Position numbers and translations under genes: made by a program
In this document: positions 8,496-16,949 of the stretch, piece by piece
Layout of the letters: the number at the start of each line of letters is the position of its first letter
Numbering within the stretch: the first letter of the stretch is position 1
The notes under the pieces: model-generated
The model's input: the letters and a program-made list of their open reading frames with translations, nothing else
What the model was told of the DNA's origin: nothing
Database searches by the model: none
Source: Rhizobium sophorae
GTDB taxonomy: Bacteria; Pseudomonadota; Alphaproteobacteria; Rhizobiales; Rhizobiaceae
DNA length: 64,000 nucleotides
Direction: 5' to 3'
Assembly (NCBI RefSeq): GCF_013087515.1
Contig: NZ_JABFCN010000034.1
Location: 186,001 to 250,000, forward strand

Positions 8496-9542
8496 ATGGA
8501 GAAAAAACCGAGCGTCCGGGTTGCCGCCGCGCAGATCGCGCCGGATCTGACCTCGCGCGAGAAAACACTGGCCCGCGTGCTGGATGCAATTCGCGAAGCG
8601 TCCGCCAAAGGCGCCGAGCTGATCGTCTTTCCCGAAACCTTCGTCCCCTGGTACCCCTATTTTTCTTTCGTGCTGCCGCCCGTTCTCTCCGGCAAGGAGC
8701 ACGTGCGACTTTACGAGGAGGCCGTTACGGTGCCGAGCGCTGCCACCGATGCCGTCTCGGCAGCCGCCCGCGAGCATGGCATCGTAGTGGCGCTTGGCGT
8801 CAACGAGCGTGACCACGGATCGCTCTATAATGCCCAGCTGCTGTTTGATGCCGATGGCACGCTGATCCTCAAGCGTCGCAAGATCACCCCGACCTTTCAC
8901 GAGCGGATGATCTGGGGCCAGGGCGACGCCTCCGGCCTGAAGGTGGTCGATAGCGCTGTCGGACGCCTTGGGGCGCTAGCCTGCTGGGAGCATTACAATC
9001 CTCTGGCCCGCTACGCCCTGATGGCGCAGCACGAGGACATCCATATCGCCCAGTTTCCAGGCTCCATGGTCGGGCCGATTTTTGCCGACCAGATGGAAGT
9101 CACCATCCGCCACCATGCGCTGGAAAGCGGTTGCTTCGTGGTCAACGCCACAGGCTGGCTGACCGACGGGCAGATCGCCTCCATCACGTCCGACGCAGGC
9201 CTGCAGAAGGCCCTGCGCGGCGGCTGCATGACCGCGATCATCTCGCCCGAAGGCAAACACGTCGTGCCACCACTGACAGAAGGCGAAGGCATCCTGATCG
9301 CCGATCTCGACATGAGCCTGATCGTCAAACGCAAGCGGATGATGGATTCGGTCGGCCATTATGCCCGACCTGAGCTGCTGCATCTTGTCATGGATGGCCG
9401 AGCCACTGCGCCGATGGTCACTACCAACCAGCCGTCCCTCCCCACAGCCGAAGCAAGGACCCCTTCCGATGGAGAATACGACACGTCTGCCGACCGAGGT
9501 TCTGATCAACGAATTGCAGTCCTACGGAGCCCGGCTCGTTGA
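8496..9542 (+). CDS. Nit1C-type nitrilase (carbon-nitrogen hydrolase)
   Basis: A 348-residue member of the nitrilase branch of the carbon-nitrogen hydrolase superfamily. The triad is visible: Glu47 (VFPETFVPW), Lys129 (KRRKITPT) and Cys163 (LACWEHYNPL). Nitrilases convert nitriles to the acid and ammonia. The Nit1C cluster has been linked to growth on cyanide as nitrogen source in several bacteria. The gene is 74 bases downstream of the Sll0783-like gene. Its last 74 bases overlap the radical SAM gene in another frame, an unusually long overlap, and the C-terminal tail of about 30 residues is low in conserved features. Confidence 0.92.
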   Translation: MEKKPSVRVAAAQIAPDLTSREKTLARVLDAIREASAKGAELIVFPETFVPWYPYFSFVLPPVLSGKEHVRLYEEAVTVPSAATDAVSAAAREHGIVVALGVNERDHGSLYNAQLLFDADGTLILKRRKITPTFHERMIWGQGDASGLKVVDSAVGRLGALACWEHYNPLARYALMAQHEDIHIAQFPGSMVGPIFADQMEVTIRHHALESGCFVVNATGWLTDGQIASITSDAGLQKALRGGCMTAIISPEGKHVVPPLTEGEGILIADLDMSLIVKRKRMMDSVGHYARPELLHLVMDGRATAPMVTTNQPSLPTAEARTPSDGEYDTSADRGSDQRIAVLRSPAR

Positions 9543-10587
9543 CCCCAAGGCCGGACATGAAAGCCGCCGAGGTGGTGCCGGACCTTCCGACCATAAGGCA
9601 CTGACCATTGACGGCATGACGGTGATGGTGCCGGTTCACACCGCACCTGCATTCGAGAGCCCCTATCTGGTGGAAAAGCCGGATGATATGGGCCGCAGCC
9701 GTATCAGCCGGGATGGCACGGTGCTGGGCGAGGTCTCCTTTCCCCTGCGTCCACGCTTCTACGAGCGCTCGACCGCCGACGGCATTCCTTATTCGCAGAT
9801 CGCCGTTCTGCACGGCAAGGACGTGCTTGCCACGACCGTGCTGCAGACCTGCATCCGCTACCAGAGCCGCACCAAGACCTGTCAGTTCTGCGCCATCGGC
9901 CAATCGCTGGCCGCCGGCCGCACCATCGCCCACAAGACGCCAGAGCAGCTCGCGGAAGTCGCCAAGGCCGCCGTCGAACTGGACGGCGTCAAGCACATGG
10001 TGATGACCACCGGCACGCCGAAGGGCGACGACCGCGGTGCTGCGATCCTCGCCGACAGCGCCCGCGCCATCAAGGCGGCCGTCAACATTCCCATCCAGGC
10101 GCAATGCGAGCCGCCGGAAGACGATATATGGTTCACCCGCATGAAGGAGGCCGGCGTCGATGCTCTCGGCATGCATCTGGAAGCCGTGACGCCGGAGGTG
10201 CGTGCTCGCATCATGCCGGGCAAGGCGCAGGTCTCGATCGCCAAATACATGGGATCGTTCAAGGCCGCAGTGGAGGTCTTCGGGCGCGGCCAGGTCTCGA
10301 CCTATATCCTGGCGGGGCTCGGCGACAGCCGTAAAGCCATTCTGGATATCTGCGAAAAGCTGGTTGCGCTCGGCGTCTATCCCTTCGTCGTGCCCTTCGT
10401 GCCGATCTCCGGCACGCCGCTCGAAAGCCACCCGGCGCCGAGGCCCGACTTCATGCACTCGATCCTCGGACCCTTGTCCAGGATGCTGGTCGCCAGCGGC
10501 TTGAAGGCCGTCGACATCAAGGCCGGCTGCGGCAAATGCGGCGCCTGCTCCGCCCTTTCCACCTATGAAAGGATGCTCACCAAATGA
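9469..10587 (+). CDS. MSMEG_0568 family radical SAM protein
   Basis: A 372-residue radical SAM protein of the Nit1C cluster. The cluster-binding cysteines appear as Cys128, Cys138 and Cys141 (TCIRYQSRTKTCQFCAIG), that is CX9CX2C rather than the usual CX3CX2C. A second cysteine group, GCGKCGACS (Cys354, 357, 360), at the C-terminus may hold an auxiliary iron-sulfur cluster. The central region (VMTTGTPKGDDRG, QCEPPEDD, GMHLEAVTPEVR) fits a TIM-barrel. The reaction is unknown. Start at 9469 lies inside the nitrilase gene; the stop overlaps the next gene's ATG. Confidence 0.9.
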   Translation: MENTTRLPTEVLINELQSYGARLVDPKAGHESRRGGAGPSDHKALTIDGMTVMVPVHTAPAFESPYLVEKPDDMGRSRISRDGTVLGEVSFPLRPRFYERSTADGIPYSQIAVLHGKDVLATTVLQTCIRYQSRTKTCQFCAIGQSLAAGRTIAHKTPEQLAEVAKAAVELDGVKHMVMTTGTPKGDDRGAAILADSARAIKAAVNIPIQAQCEPPEDDIWFTRMKEAGVDALGMHLEAVTPEVRARIMPGKAQVSIAKYMGSFKAAVEVFGRGQVSTYILAGLGDSRKAILDICEKLVALGVYPFVVPFVPISGTPLESHPAPRPDFMHSILGPLSRMLVASGLKAVDIKAGCGKCGACSALSTYERMLTK

Positions 10588-11126
10588 TGCTCGAAGCCTT
10601 TGCTCCCTATCGATCGAGCGAGTTCCAGGTGAAGTTCGCGACCTCCGCCTGGGAGCGCAGCCAAGCGCATGCGCTGCGCCGTGCCGTCTTCTGCGAGGAA
10701 CAGCAGATCTTCGAGGGCGACGACCGCGATGCGATCGATGATCACGCCATCCCGATCGTGGCTCTCTCCATGCTCGGTATTGCCGCCGACCAGCTGGTCG
10801 GAACGGTGCGCATCCATCAGGCGGAACCCGGTCTCTGGTGGGGCTCGCGACTGGCAGTCCATCCGGATTTTCGCAAGATCGGCGCCCTCGGGGCGACCCT
10901 GATCAAGCTCGCCGTGTCCTCCGCCAATGCGATCGGATGCCACACTTTCCTCGCCAATGTGCAGGTGCAGAACGGCCTGCTGTTCCGCAGGCTGCACTGG
11001 AATGTGATCGAGGAGTTCGAGGTCTATGGCAAGCCGCATCTCAGGATGAAGGCCGACCTTGCCTATTATCCGCCCTGCGCCACACCCGAGGCAGGCTTCA
11101 CCGCCCTTTCCAGAAAGGTGGCGTGA
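10584..11126 (+). CDS. MSMEG_0567/Sll0786 family GNAT acetyltransferase
   Basis: A 180-residue GNAT-fold protein. The acetyl-CoA binding region is visible around LVGTVRIHQAEPG, WWGSRLAVHPDFRKIGALGATLIKLA, with the motif-A glycine turn. It is the N-acyltransferase member of the Nit1C cluster. The ATG overlaps the stop of the radical SAM gene (ATGATG / TGA), so it is translationally coupled. The natural acyl acceptor is unknown. Confidence 0.87.
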   Translation: MMLEAFAPYRSSEFQVKFATSAWERSQAHALRRAVFCEEQQIFEGDDRDAIDDHAIPIVALSMLGIAADQLVGTVRIHQAEPGLWWGSRLAVHPDFRKIGALGATLIKLAVSSANAIGCHTFLANVQVQNGLLFRRLHWNVIEEFEVYGKPHLRMKADLAYYPPCATPEAGFTALSRKVA

Positions 11127-11128
11127 GG

Positions 11129-12103
11129 ATGGTCGCGATCGACATCAAGGCCCTGGCGGCAAAACTCTCGACAAGCAGCGGCATCGCCGCCAAGCAGGAT
11201 ATAGGCACGATCGCGGCAAGCCTCGGCCTGCAGGGGCAGCAGATTGCCGTCGGCGACGATTGCGCCGCGCTGCCCGATGGCGACGGCTATCTGCTTTTTG
11301 CCATTGAAGGCTTCATGAACGAGTTCGTCGCCGCCGACCCCTGGTTCGCCGGCTGGTGCGGCGTCATGGTCAATATCTCCGACGTCGTTGCCATGGGCGG
11401 CCGACCGATCGCCGTGGTTGATGCCGTCTGGGCCGATGGCGAGGCTGGCGCGACACCCGTTCTGGAGGGCATGCGGGCGGCATCCAGCGCCTTTGGCGTA
11501 CCGATCGTCGGCGGCCATACCAATATCCGCACCGAACGCGGCCAATTGTCGGTCGCCATTCTCGGTCGCGCCAAGAAACTGCTGACGAGCTTCGACGCGA
11601 AGCCCGGCGATGTGCTGGTTGCAGCGATCGACCATCGCGGCCGCTACCGCGAACCTTTCAACAACTGGGAAGCCGCCACCAATGCGGCGCCGGCACGCCT
11701 GCGCAGCGACCTCGAATTGCTGCCCGAGATCGCCGAGGCCGGGCTGGCGCTGTCTGCGAAGGATATCAGCCAGGGCGGCATCGTCGGCACGGCCATCATG
11801 CTGGCCGAATGTTCGCATGTCGGCATCGACATCGACGTCACGGCCATTCCCCTGCCCGCCGGTGTCAGCCTCGATCGCTGGCTCGTCACCTTTCCGAGCT
11901 TCGGCTACCTGCTCTCGGTCGCCCCGGAACATGTGGCCGATGTCCTCACCCGCTTCACCGCGCGCGGCATCAGCGCTGCGGTCATCGGCGCGGTCGTGGC
12001 CGGCGCCGAAGTCGCGCTGGTCGATGGTGGGAGCCGTGCAGTGGTGCGCAATCATGCCGAAACACCGCTGCTGCAACTCGGCCGACAGGACGCCGCCGCA
12101 TGA
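11129..12103 (+). CDS. Sll0787 family AIR-synthase-like protein
   Basis: A 324-residue protein of the PurM/AIR synthase-like superfamily (ThiL, SelD, HypE relatives), the Sll0787 member of Nit1C clusters. The N-terminal part shows VGDDCAALPDGDGYLLFAIEG and MVNISDVVAMGGRPIAVVDA, the metal- and ATP-binding stretch of the family; the C-terminal part shows KDISQGGIVGTAIMLAE. Relatives use ATP to activate a substrate by phosphorylation. It starts two bases after the GNAT stop with GTGAGG as ribosome site and ends in an ATGA overlap with the glycosyltransferase. Confidence 0.88.
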   Translation: MVAIDIKALAAKLSTSSGIAAKQDIGTIAASLGLQGQQIAVGDDCAALPDGDGYLLFAIEGFMNEFVAADPWFAGWCGVMVNISDVVAMGGRPIAVVDAVWADGEAGATPVLEGMRAASSAFGVPIVGGHTNIRTERGQLSVAILGRAKKLLTSFDAKPGDVLVAAIDHRGRYREPFNNWEAATNAAPARLRSDLELLPEIAEAGLALSAKDISQGGIVGTAIMLAECSHVGIDIDVTAIPLPAGVSLDRWLVTFPSFGYLLSVAPEHVADVLTRFTARGISAAVIGAVVAGAEVALVDGGSRAVVRNHAETPLLQLGRQDAAA

Positions 12104-13269
12104 GCCTCCCGTCGCATCGAACCCTGCGCATTGCCATGCTGACCCATTCCACCAATCCGCGTGGCGGCGTGGTTCATGCCATGCAGCTTTCGGAAGCGCT
12201 GGCCTCGCTTGGTCATGAGGTGGTCCTGCACGCGCCTGATGCCAAGGGGACGGGCTTCTTTCGTCAACCCTCCTGCGGCACGGCTTGCATTGCCGTGCAG
12301 CCTGCACCCGCCGACATGACGCAAATGGTCGAGCAGCGGATTGCCGACTATGTCGGCTATTTCCGCAGAACCGGAACCAATGGCTTCGACCTGTTTCACG
12401 CCCATGACGGCATTTCCAGCAATGCGCTGGCGACCCTCAAGCTGGAGGGCCTGATCCCGAGTTTTGCCCGCACCGTCCACCACATCGACCAATTCGCCGA
12501 TCCGCGCCTGATGGCTCTGCAGGATCGTGCGATCGACGCCGCCGATATCTTCTTCGCCGTCAGCCGCCTCTGGCAGGACAGGCTGAGAGATGATCGCGGC
12601 ATTGAGGCGACAGTGGTGGGCAATGGCGTCGACACCGACCGCTTCTCGCCTGCCTGGAGCGGCGAGCAGGTCGCTCTGCGCGACAGACTGCAGCTTGGAA
12701 GCGGACCGATCTTCCTCAGTGTCGGCGGCATCGAGGCGCGAAAGAACACCCTTGGTATTCTCGAAGCTTTTCGTCAGGTCCGCGCCATCCGGCCGGATGC
12801 CCAGCTTGTCATTGCCGGCGGCGCCTCCCTCCTGGACCATGGCGACTATCAGGAGGAGTTCCGTTCTTGCCTCGCCTGCCTCGGTCGGGACGCCGCAGCG
12901 GTGCATATCACCGGAGCGATCGCGGATGCCGACATGCCGAGCCTCTACCGATTGGCGGATGCGCTGGTGTTCCCTTCGCTCAAGGAAGGCTTCGGCCTCG
13001 TCGTTCTGGAAGCCATGGCCAGCGGCATTCCGGTCGTGACATCCTCGATTGCGCCCTTCACCGAATATCTGGGTCCCGGCGATGCGATCTGGTGCGATCC
13101 GCACCATCCGGTCTCCATTGCCGAGGGCATGGCGCTGGCGCTGGTCGCGCCGATCCGCGAGCAGATCATCCCCCGTGGTCTCGCGGTTGCAGCCCGCCAT
13201 GGCTGGCAGCAAACCGCAACAGCCCATCTTGCCCGCTATCACACACTGTTGGAGGCCGACCATGCCTGA
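12100..13269 (+). CDS. MSMEG_0565 family glycosyltransferase
   Basis: A 389-residue GT4-type glycosyltransferase of the Nit1C cluster. It has the N-terminal LTHSTNPRGGVVHAMQLSEAL loop for acceptor binding and the C-terminal donor-site motif around PSLKEGFGLVVLEAMASGIPVV with the EX7E pair. It is expected to use a nucleotide-activated sugar. Its presence in a nitrilase operon implies that the pathway makes a glycosylated small molecule rather than only hydrolysing a nitrile. It overlaps both neighbours (ATGA at the start, eight bases at the end). Confidence 0.9.
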   Translation: MSLPSHRTLRIAMLTHSTNPRGGVVHAMQLSEALASLGHEVVLHAPDAKGTGFFRQPSCGTACIAVQPAPADMTQMVEQRIADYVGYFRRTGTNGFDLFHAHDGISSNALATLKLEGLIPSFARTVHHIDQFADPRLMALQDRAIDAADIFFAVSRLWQDRLRDDRGIEATVVGNGVDTDRFSPAWSGEQVALRDRLQLGSGPIFLSVGGIEARKNTLGILEAFRQVRAIRPDAQLVIAGGASLLDHGDYQEEFRSCLACLGRDAAAVHITGAIADADMPSLYRLADALVFPSLKEGFGLVVLEAMASGIPVVTSSIAPFTEYLGPGDAIWCDPHHPVSIAEGMALALVAPIREQIIPRGLAVAARHGWQQTATAHLARYHTLLEADHA

Positions 13270-13549
13270 AATGCGGTTCGTCATAACCTGGCCGGATGGC
13301 CAGGAGGAGACCTGTTATTCCCCCTCCCTGATCATCCGTGAGTTTTTCACCGAGGGTGAAAGCTATTCGGTCGCCGATTTCATGGATCGCAGCCGCAGGG
13401 CGCTTACCATCGCCAGCGATCGCGTGGAGGCGAAGTTTGGTTTTGCGTGTTCATCCGCAAACGACCAACTCGCCCGAATTGAAAGCGTCGCTGTCGCCTT
13501 CCTGCATGACGCAGATGCCCGCGTCCACTGCAAAACCTTCATCTTTTGA
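13262..13549 (+). CDS. MSMEG_0570 family nitrogen-starvation response protein
   Basis: A 95-residue protein of the MSMEG_0570 family, a constant small member of Nit1C clusters. It begins MPEMRFVITWPDGQEETCYSPS and contains IIREFFTEGESYSVADFMDRSRRAL. No catalytic motif is recognised. It overlaps the glycosyltransferase by eight bases and is followed 11 bases later by the flavoprotein gene. The function is unknown. Confidence 0.85.
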   Translation: MPEMRFVITWPDGQEETCYSPSLIIREFFTEGESYSVADFMDRSRRALTIASDRVEAKFGFACSSANDQLARIESVAVAFLHDADARVHCKTFIF

Positions 13550-13560
13550 AAGGACCCATC

Positions 13561-14835
13561 ATGACCACACCATCCCTCAAGAACCACTACAGTGCGGTTG
13601 TCATCGGCGGTGGCCAGGCCGGGCTGTCGGCCTCTCACTATCTGAAGAGGCACGGCATTGATCACGTGGTTTTCGAGAAGAAGACCGTTGCGCATAAGTG
13701 GAAGAACGAGCGATGGGACGCCTTCTGCCTGGTGACGCCGAACTGGCAATGCCAGCTTCCCGACCATCCCTATGACGGCACGGATCCTCACGGTTTTATG
13801 GTCAAGGACGAGATCCTCGCCTATGTCGCTCGCTTTGTGAAAAGGGTCGAGGCGCCAGTCCTCGAGCAAACCAGCGTGACGTCGCTCGAAAAGCATGGCG
13901 GCCTCTTCCGGCTCGAGACCTCGGCTGGGGCGGTGACTGCCGATGCCGTGGTGATCGCCACCAGCCTCTATGCGGATCCGGCCATTCCGCGTGCTGCCGA
14001 GCGCCTGCCCGAGGACATCATGCAGATCCACACCGCCGCCTACCGCAATGCCGACCAACTGCCGGAAGGCGGCGTCATCGTGGTCGGCTCCGGTCAGTCC
14101 GGCTGCCAGATTGCAGAGGATCTGCATCTTGCCGGCCGCAAGGTGCATCTCGTCACCGGCAATGCGCCACGTTGCGCCCGGTTCTATCGCGGCCGCGATG
14201 TGGTCGACTGGCTTTCCGATATCGGCCAATACGACATCACCGTCGAACATGATGGCATGACGAAGAAGAAGCACGACACCAACCATTACCTGACGGGACG
14301 CGAGGGCGGGCGTGATATCGATCTGCGCAAGTTCGCACTGGAGGGCATGGCGCTTTATGGCCGCATGTCCGGCGTCGCCGCCGGCCGGATGCTGTTCGAG
14401 CCGAACCTGAAGGCCAATCTCGACGGTGCAGACCGTGTCTATAACGGCATCAATGCCCTGATAGACCGGCATATCGCCGAAAAGGGTATCGATGCTCCGG
14501 CCGGTTCCCCCTATGTCCCTGTCTGGGAGCCTGAGGCGGAGATTGGCGAACTCGACCTCAAGGCGGAGGGGATCAGCTCGGTCATCTGGGCCACGGGATT
14601 CAGCCCGGATTGGTCCTTCATCGGCCTGCCGATCTTCGACGGCAACGCCTATCCCGTTCATCGCCGCGGCGTCACTGTTGTCGATGGCGTCTACGTGCTC
14701 GGACTTCCCTGGCTCTGGACCTGGGGCTCGGGGCGTTTCCTCAGCGTCGGCAAGGATGCCGAACATGTAGTCGGGCATCTCGCAGCTCGGCTTTCGGCAC
14801 AGGCATCCTCTCTCAAGCAATCGGTCAGCGCCTGA
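13561..14835 (+). CDS. MSMEG_0569 family flavin-dependent oxidoreductase
   Basis: A 424-residue flavoprotein monooxygenase-like enzyme. It has the FAD dinucleotide motif VVIGGGQAGLSASHYLKRHG near the N-terminus and a second, NADPH-type motif IVVGSGQSGCQIAEDL about 170 residues in; a third family block ATGFSPDWSFIGL lies near the C-terminus. It belongs to the Nit1C flavoprotein family. Ribosome site AGGACCCATC precedes the ATG at 13561. The stop overlaps the start of the LnmK-like gene (TGATG), which ties that gene to the operon. Confidence 0.9.
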   Translation: MTTPSLKNHYSAVVIGGGQAGLSASHYLKRHGIDHVVFEKKTVAHKWKNERWDAFCLVTPNWQCQLPDHPYDGTDPHGFMVKDEILAYVARFVKRVEAPVLEQTSVTSLEKHGGLFRLETSAGAVTADAVVIATSLYADPAIPRAAERLPEDIMQIHTAAYRNADQLPEGGVIVVGSGQSGCQIAEDLHLAGRKVHLVTGNAPRCARFYRGRDVVDWLSDIGQYDITVEHDGMTKKKHDTNHYLTGREGGRDIDLRKFALEGMALYGRMSGVAAGRMLFEPNLKANLDGADRVYNGINALIDRHIAEKGIDAPAGSPYVPVWEPEAEIGELDLKAEGISSVIWATGFSPDWSFIGLPIFDGNAYPVHRRGVTVVDGVYVLGLPWLWTWGSGRFLSVGKDAEHVVGHLAARLSAQASSLKQSVSA

Positions 14836-15698
14836 TGATGAGCGCAGCCCTTCTCGATTTTCCGCCCGCAGGACCTTCGGCACGCGACCTGATGGAACGT
14901 GCCCTTGATCCGCATATACTGCTGGGCATGCCGCATCTGAATGGAAACGGGCTGTCGGAGACCTGGCTGATGAAAGAACTCGGCCATCGTCACTGGCTGA
15001 TGCTCGCCTGTCATCTCGGGCTCGACAATGCGGATTTCAGAACGGCCGGTGGAGAGGAGGCCTATGCCGCGATCTGTGCAACGTCGCTGACGGATGCATG
15101 TTTCGACGTCGTGCAGGCGAACAACATTTTGACCATTCATTCGAGACTGTCCGCAGTCTCGCGAACCCGGACGTCGACCCGACATGAGTTGTCTATCCAC
15201 GGACGAAGCGTTGGCGCGGTCGAACTCATCTCAACCTTCGTTCACAGAACGATCAAAGACAACAATCACTCGATCGCCCGTGTAACGTTGCCTGAGCCGC
15301 AGGGACAGCGGTTCCAGTCCAGCCTTCTCGCCCAGAATGCTGCAGACATCCGGAATGGGCGGTTGGGAACGCATTTCGGGTTTCCTGTCCTCGCTCACAG
15401 AGCGCTCAGAACCTTTCGGTTTGATCCTAGCGCCTCGCAGGAATTCAACGGCGCGGGACTGTTTTACTTTGCCGAGTATCAGGCACTCGCCGATCGCGCC
15501 TTGGAAAACTGGTTTCCCTGCAAGGGGCCGATCGTCCGTAAGGACGTTTTCTTCCTTGGAAATATCGACCAAAATGAAAGCGTTTTCTTCGACCTTATTG
15601 ATTTTTCCGACGAGCAAAAAACTGTCCATGGGCAGCTACGACGCAAGAATGGGAAAGTGATTGCCAAAATATTCGGTATGTGGACGAGTCGTCGCTGA
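14835..15698 (+). CDS. LnmK/Pnap_2097-like biosynthetic protein
   Basis: A 287-residue protein that I relate to the LnmK family (bifunctional acyltransferase/decarboxylase of polyketide pathways, double hot-dog fold) and to its Pnap_2097 relatives; matching stretches are PHLNGNGLSETWLMKELGHRHW, FDVVQANNILTIHSRLSAVSRTRT, and NGAGLFYFAEYQALADRALENW. The assignment is from memory of the family and is moderate. The start codon overlaps the flavoprotein stop, so the gene is very probably translated with the Nit1C genes. It would add an acyl-handling step to that pathway. It is not one of the usual core Nit1C genes. Confidence 0.6.
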   Translation: MMSAALLDFPPAGPSARDLMERALDPHILLGMPHLNGNGLSETWLMKELGHRHWLMLACHLGLDNADFRTAGGEEAYAAICATSLTDACFDVVQANNILTIHSRLSAVSRTRTSTRHELSIHGRSVGAVELISTFVHRTIKDNNHSIARVTLPEPQGQRFQSSLLAQNAADIRNGRLGTHFGFPVLAHRALRTFRFDPSASQEFNGAGLFYFAEYQALADRALENWFPCKGPIVRKDVFFLGNIDQNESVFFDLIDFSDEQKTVHGQLRRKNGKVIAKIFGMWTSRR

Positions 15699-15883
15699 GG
15701 CATGGACGGGAGCCCGCACTTGCGGCGCGCGCTTGATGCGGCATCCCGCTAGTGATCTAGTGGATGATGAAATGAAGGTGAACTTCAGCAGCCCGTCTCA
15801 TGAATGTTCGACCGCTGCTGTGCTAGCGTCCCATGCGGGTCTGAAAAAGACGCGCGGCGCTGTAGAGAAAGAAATGCGAGCAG

Positions 15884-16903
15884 GTGACGACCAGCATCAG
15901 ACATATCGCTAAACTTGCAGGAACATCGGTCTCTTCGGTCTCGCGCGTGCTCAACAACAGCGGTTACGCCTCGCCTGAGCTCAGGGATCGGGTCGAGGCT
16001 GCAATCCGAACGCTGAACTACACACCCAGCAAAGGCGCACGTATGTTGCGCGGTGCACCAAGCCGGATGATCGGATTGATGCTGCCGTCGATTGAAGTGC
16101 CCTTCTTCGGTATCCTCGCCCATGCAATCGAGCAGGAGCTGTTCCAGCACGGCTATCAGACGTTGATCTGCAGCACGGCGGAAAACATGGATCACGAGGT
16201 GCGTTATATCTCCATGCTGCTCGCTCAGCGCGTTGACGGCGTCATCGTGGCAAGCGCCTTCGGCAGCATCGAGCATTTCGGAGTGCTGCGCGACGCTCAC
16301 ATTCCGATCATCGCCATTGACCGCGAGCTGAGCGGCATCGCCGACGACGCTGTCATGGCCGATCACGAGGAGGGCGGACGGCTGATGGCGCGCCATCTGA
16401 TCGATCTCGGCCATCGGGCGATCGCCATCGTCGGTGCGCCGGCCCACAGCCAGCCGATCCAGCTTCGCCTGCAGGGCATCACGGCGGAAATGGCGAAAGA
16501 TGGCATCGCGCCTGCCATCGTGGCGATGGCCGAAGAGCACAGCTTTGCAGAAACCTACCGGCTGGCGCGGGAATTGCTGGCGTCTCGACCCGAGGTCACC
16601 GCGATCATCGGCACGACCGACGTTTCAGCGATTGCCGCCATCCATGCCATCCAGGATCGCGGATTTTCCGTTCCGAACGACTATTCGGTCGTCGGCTTCG
16701 ACGATCTGCCGGAGGCCGCCTACGTCTTTCCGCGGCTGACAACGGTCGCACAGCCGATCCGCGATGTCGGGCGGCAGGCAGCACGGCTGCTGGAAGCGCT
16801 GATCGAGGAGCACCGAGCAGGGGACGAAACTGGACAGGGTGCGATCGTCAAAGTGCAGGTCACCCTGATCGAGCGCGATTCCACCGGTCCCGTCCGCAAC
16901 TGA
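15884..16903 (+). CDS. LacI-family transcriptional regulator
   Basis: A 339-residue LacI/GalR repressor. The N-terminal helix-turn-helix and hinge read IRHIAKLAGTSVSSVSRVLN then NSGYASPELRDRVEAAI; the rest is a periplasmic-binding-protein-like sensor domain (MIGLMLPSIEVPFFGILAHAIEQ, GFDDLPEAAYVFPRLTTV). The start is GTG at 15884. It is convergent with the last gene of the aldolase-to-dehydrogenase operon. Two perfect LacI-type operators lie at that operon's promoter (22691-22704 and 22745-22758), so it is the likely repressor of that operon, with a sugar or sugar phosphate as effector. Confidence 0.9.
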   Translation: MTTSIRHIAKLAGTSVSSVSRVLNNSGYASPELRDRVEAAIRTLNYTPSKGARMLRGAPSRMIGLMLPSIEVPFFGILAHAIEQELFQHGYQTLICSTAENMDHEVRYISMLLAQRVDGVIVASAFGSIEHFGVLRDAHIPIIAIDRELSGIADDAVMADHEEGGRLMARHLIDLGHRAIAIVGAPAHSQPIQLRLQGITAEMAKDGIAPAIVAMAEEHSFAETYRLARELLASRPEVTAIIGTTDVSAIAAIHAIQDRGFSVPNDYSVVGFDDLPEAAYVFPRLTTVAQPIRDVGRQAARLLEALIEEHRAGDETGQGAIVKVQVTLIERDSTGPVRN

Positions 16904-16949
16904 GCAGGTGGTGTGGCCTGACAGCCGGGCGGGGCGCGGCCAAGCTAGA

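Noticed and set aside
13363..14883. Minus-strand open frame of about 506 codons opposite the Nit1C flavoprotein
   Set aside because: The opposite strand encodes a well-matched flavoprotein; the long antisense frame is expected in GC-rich DNA.
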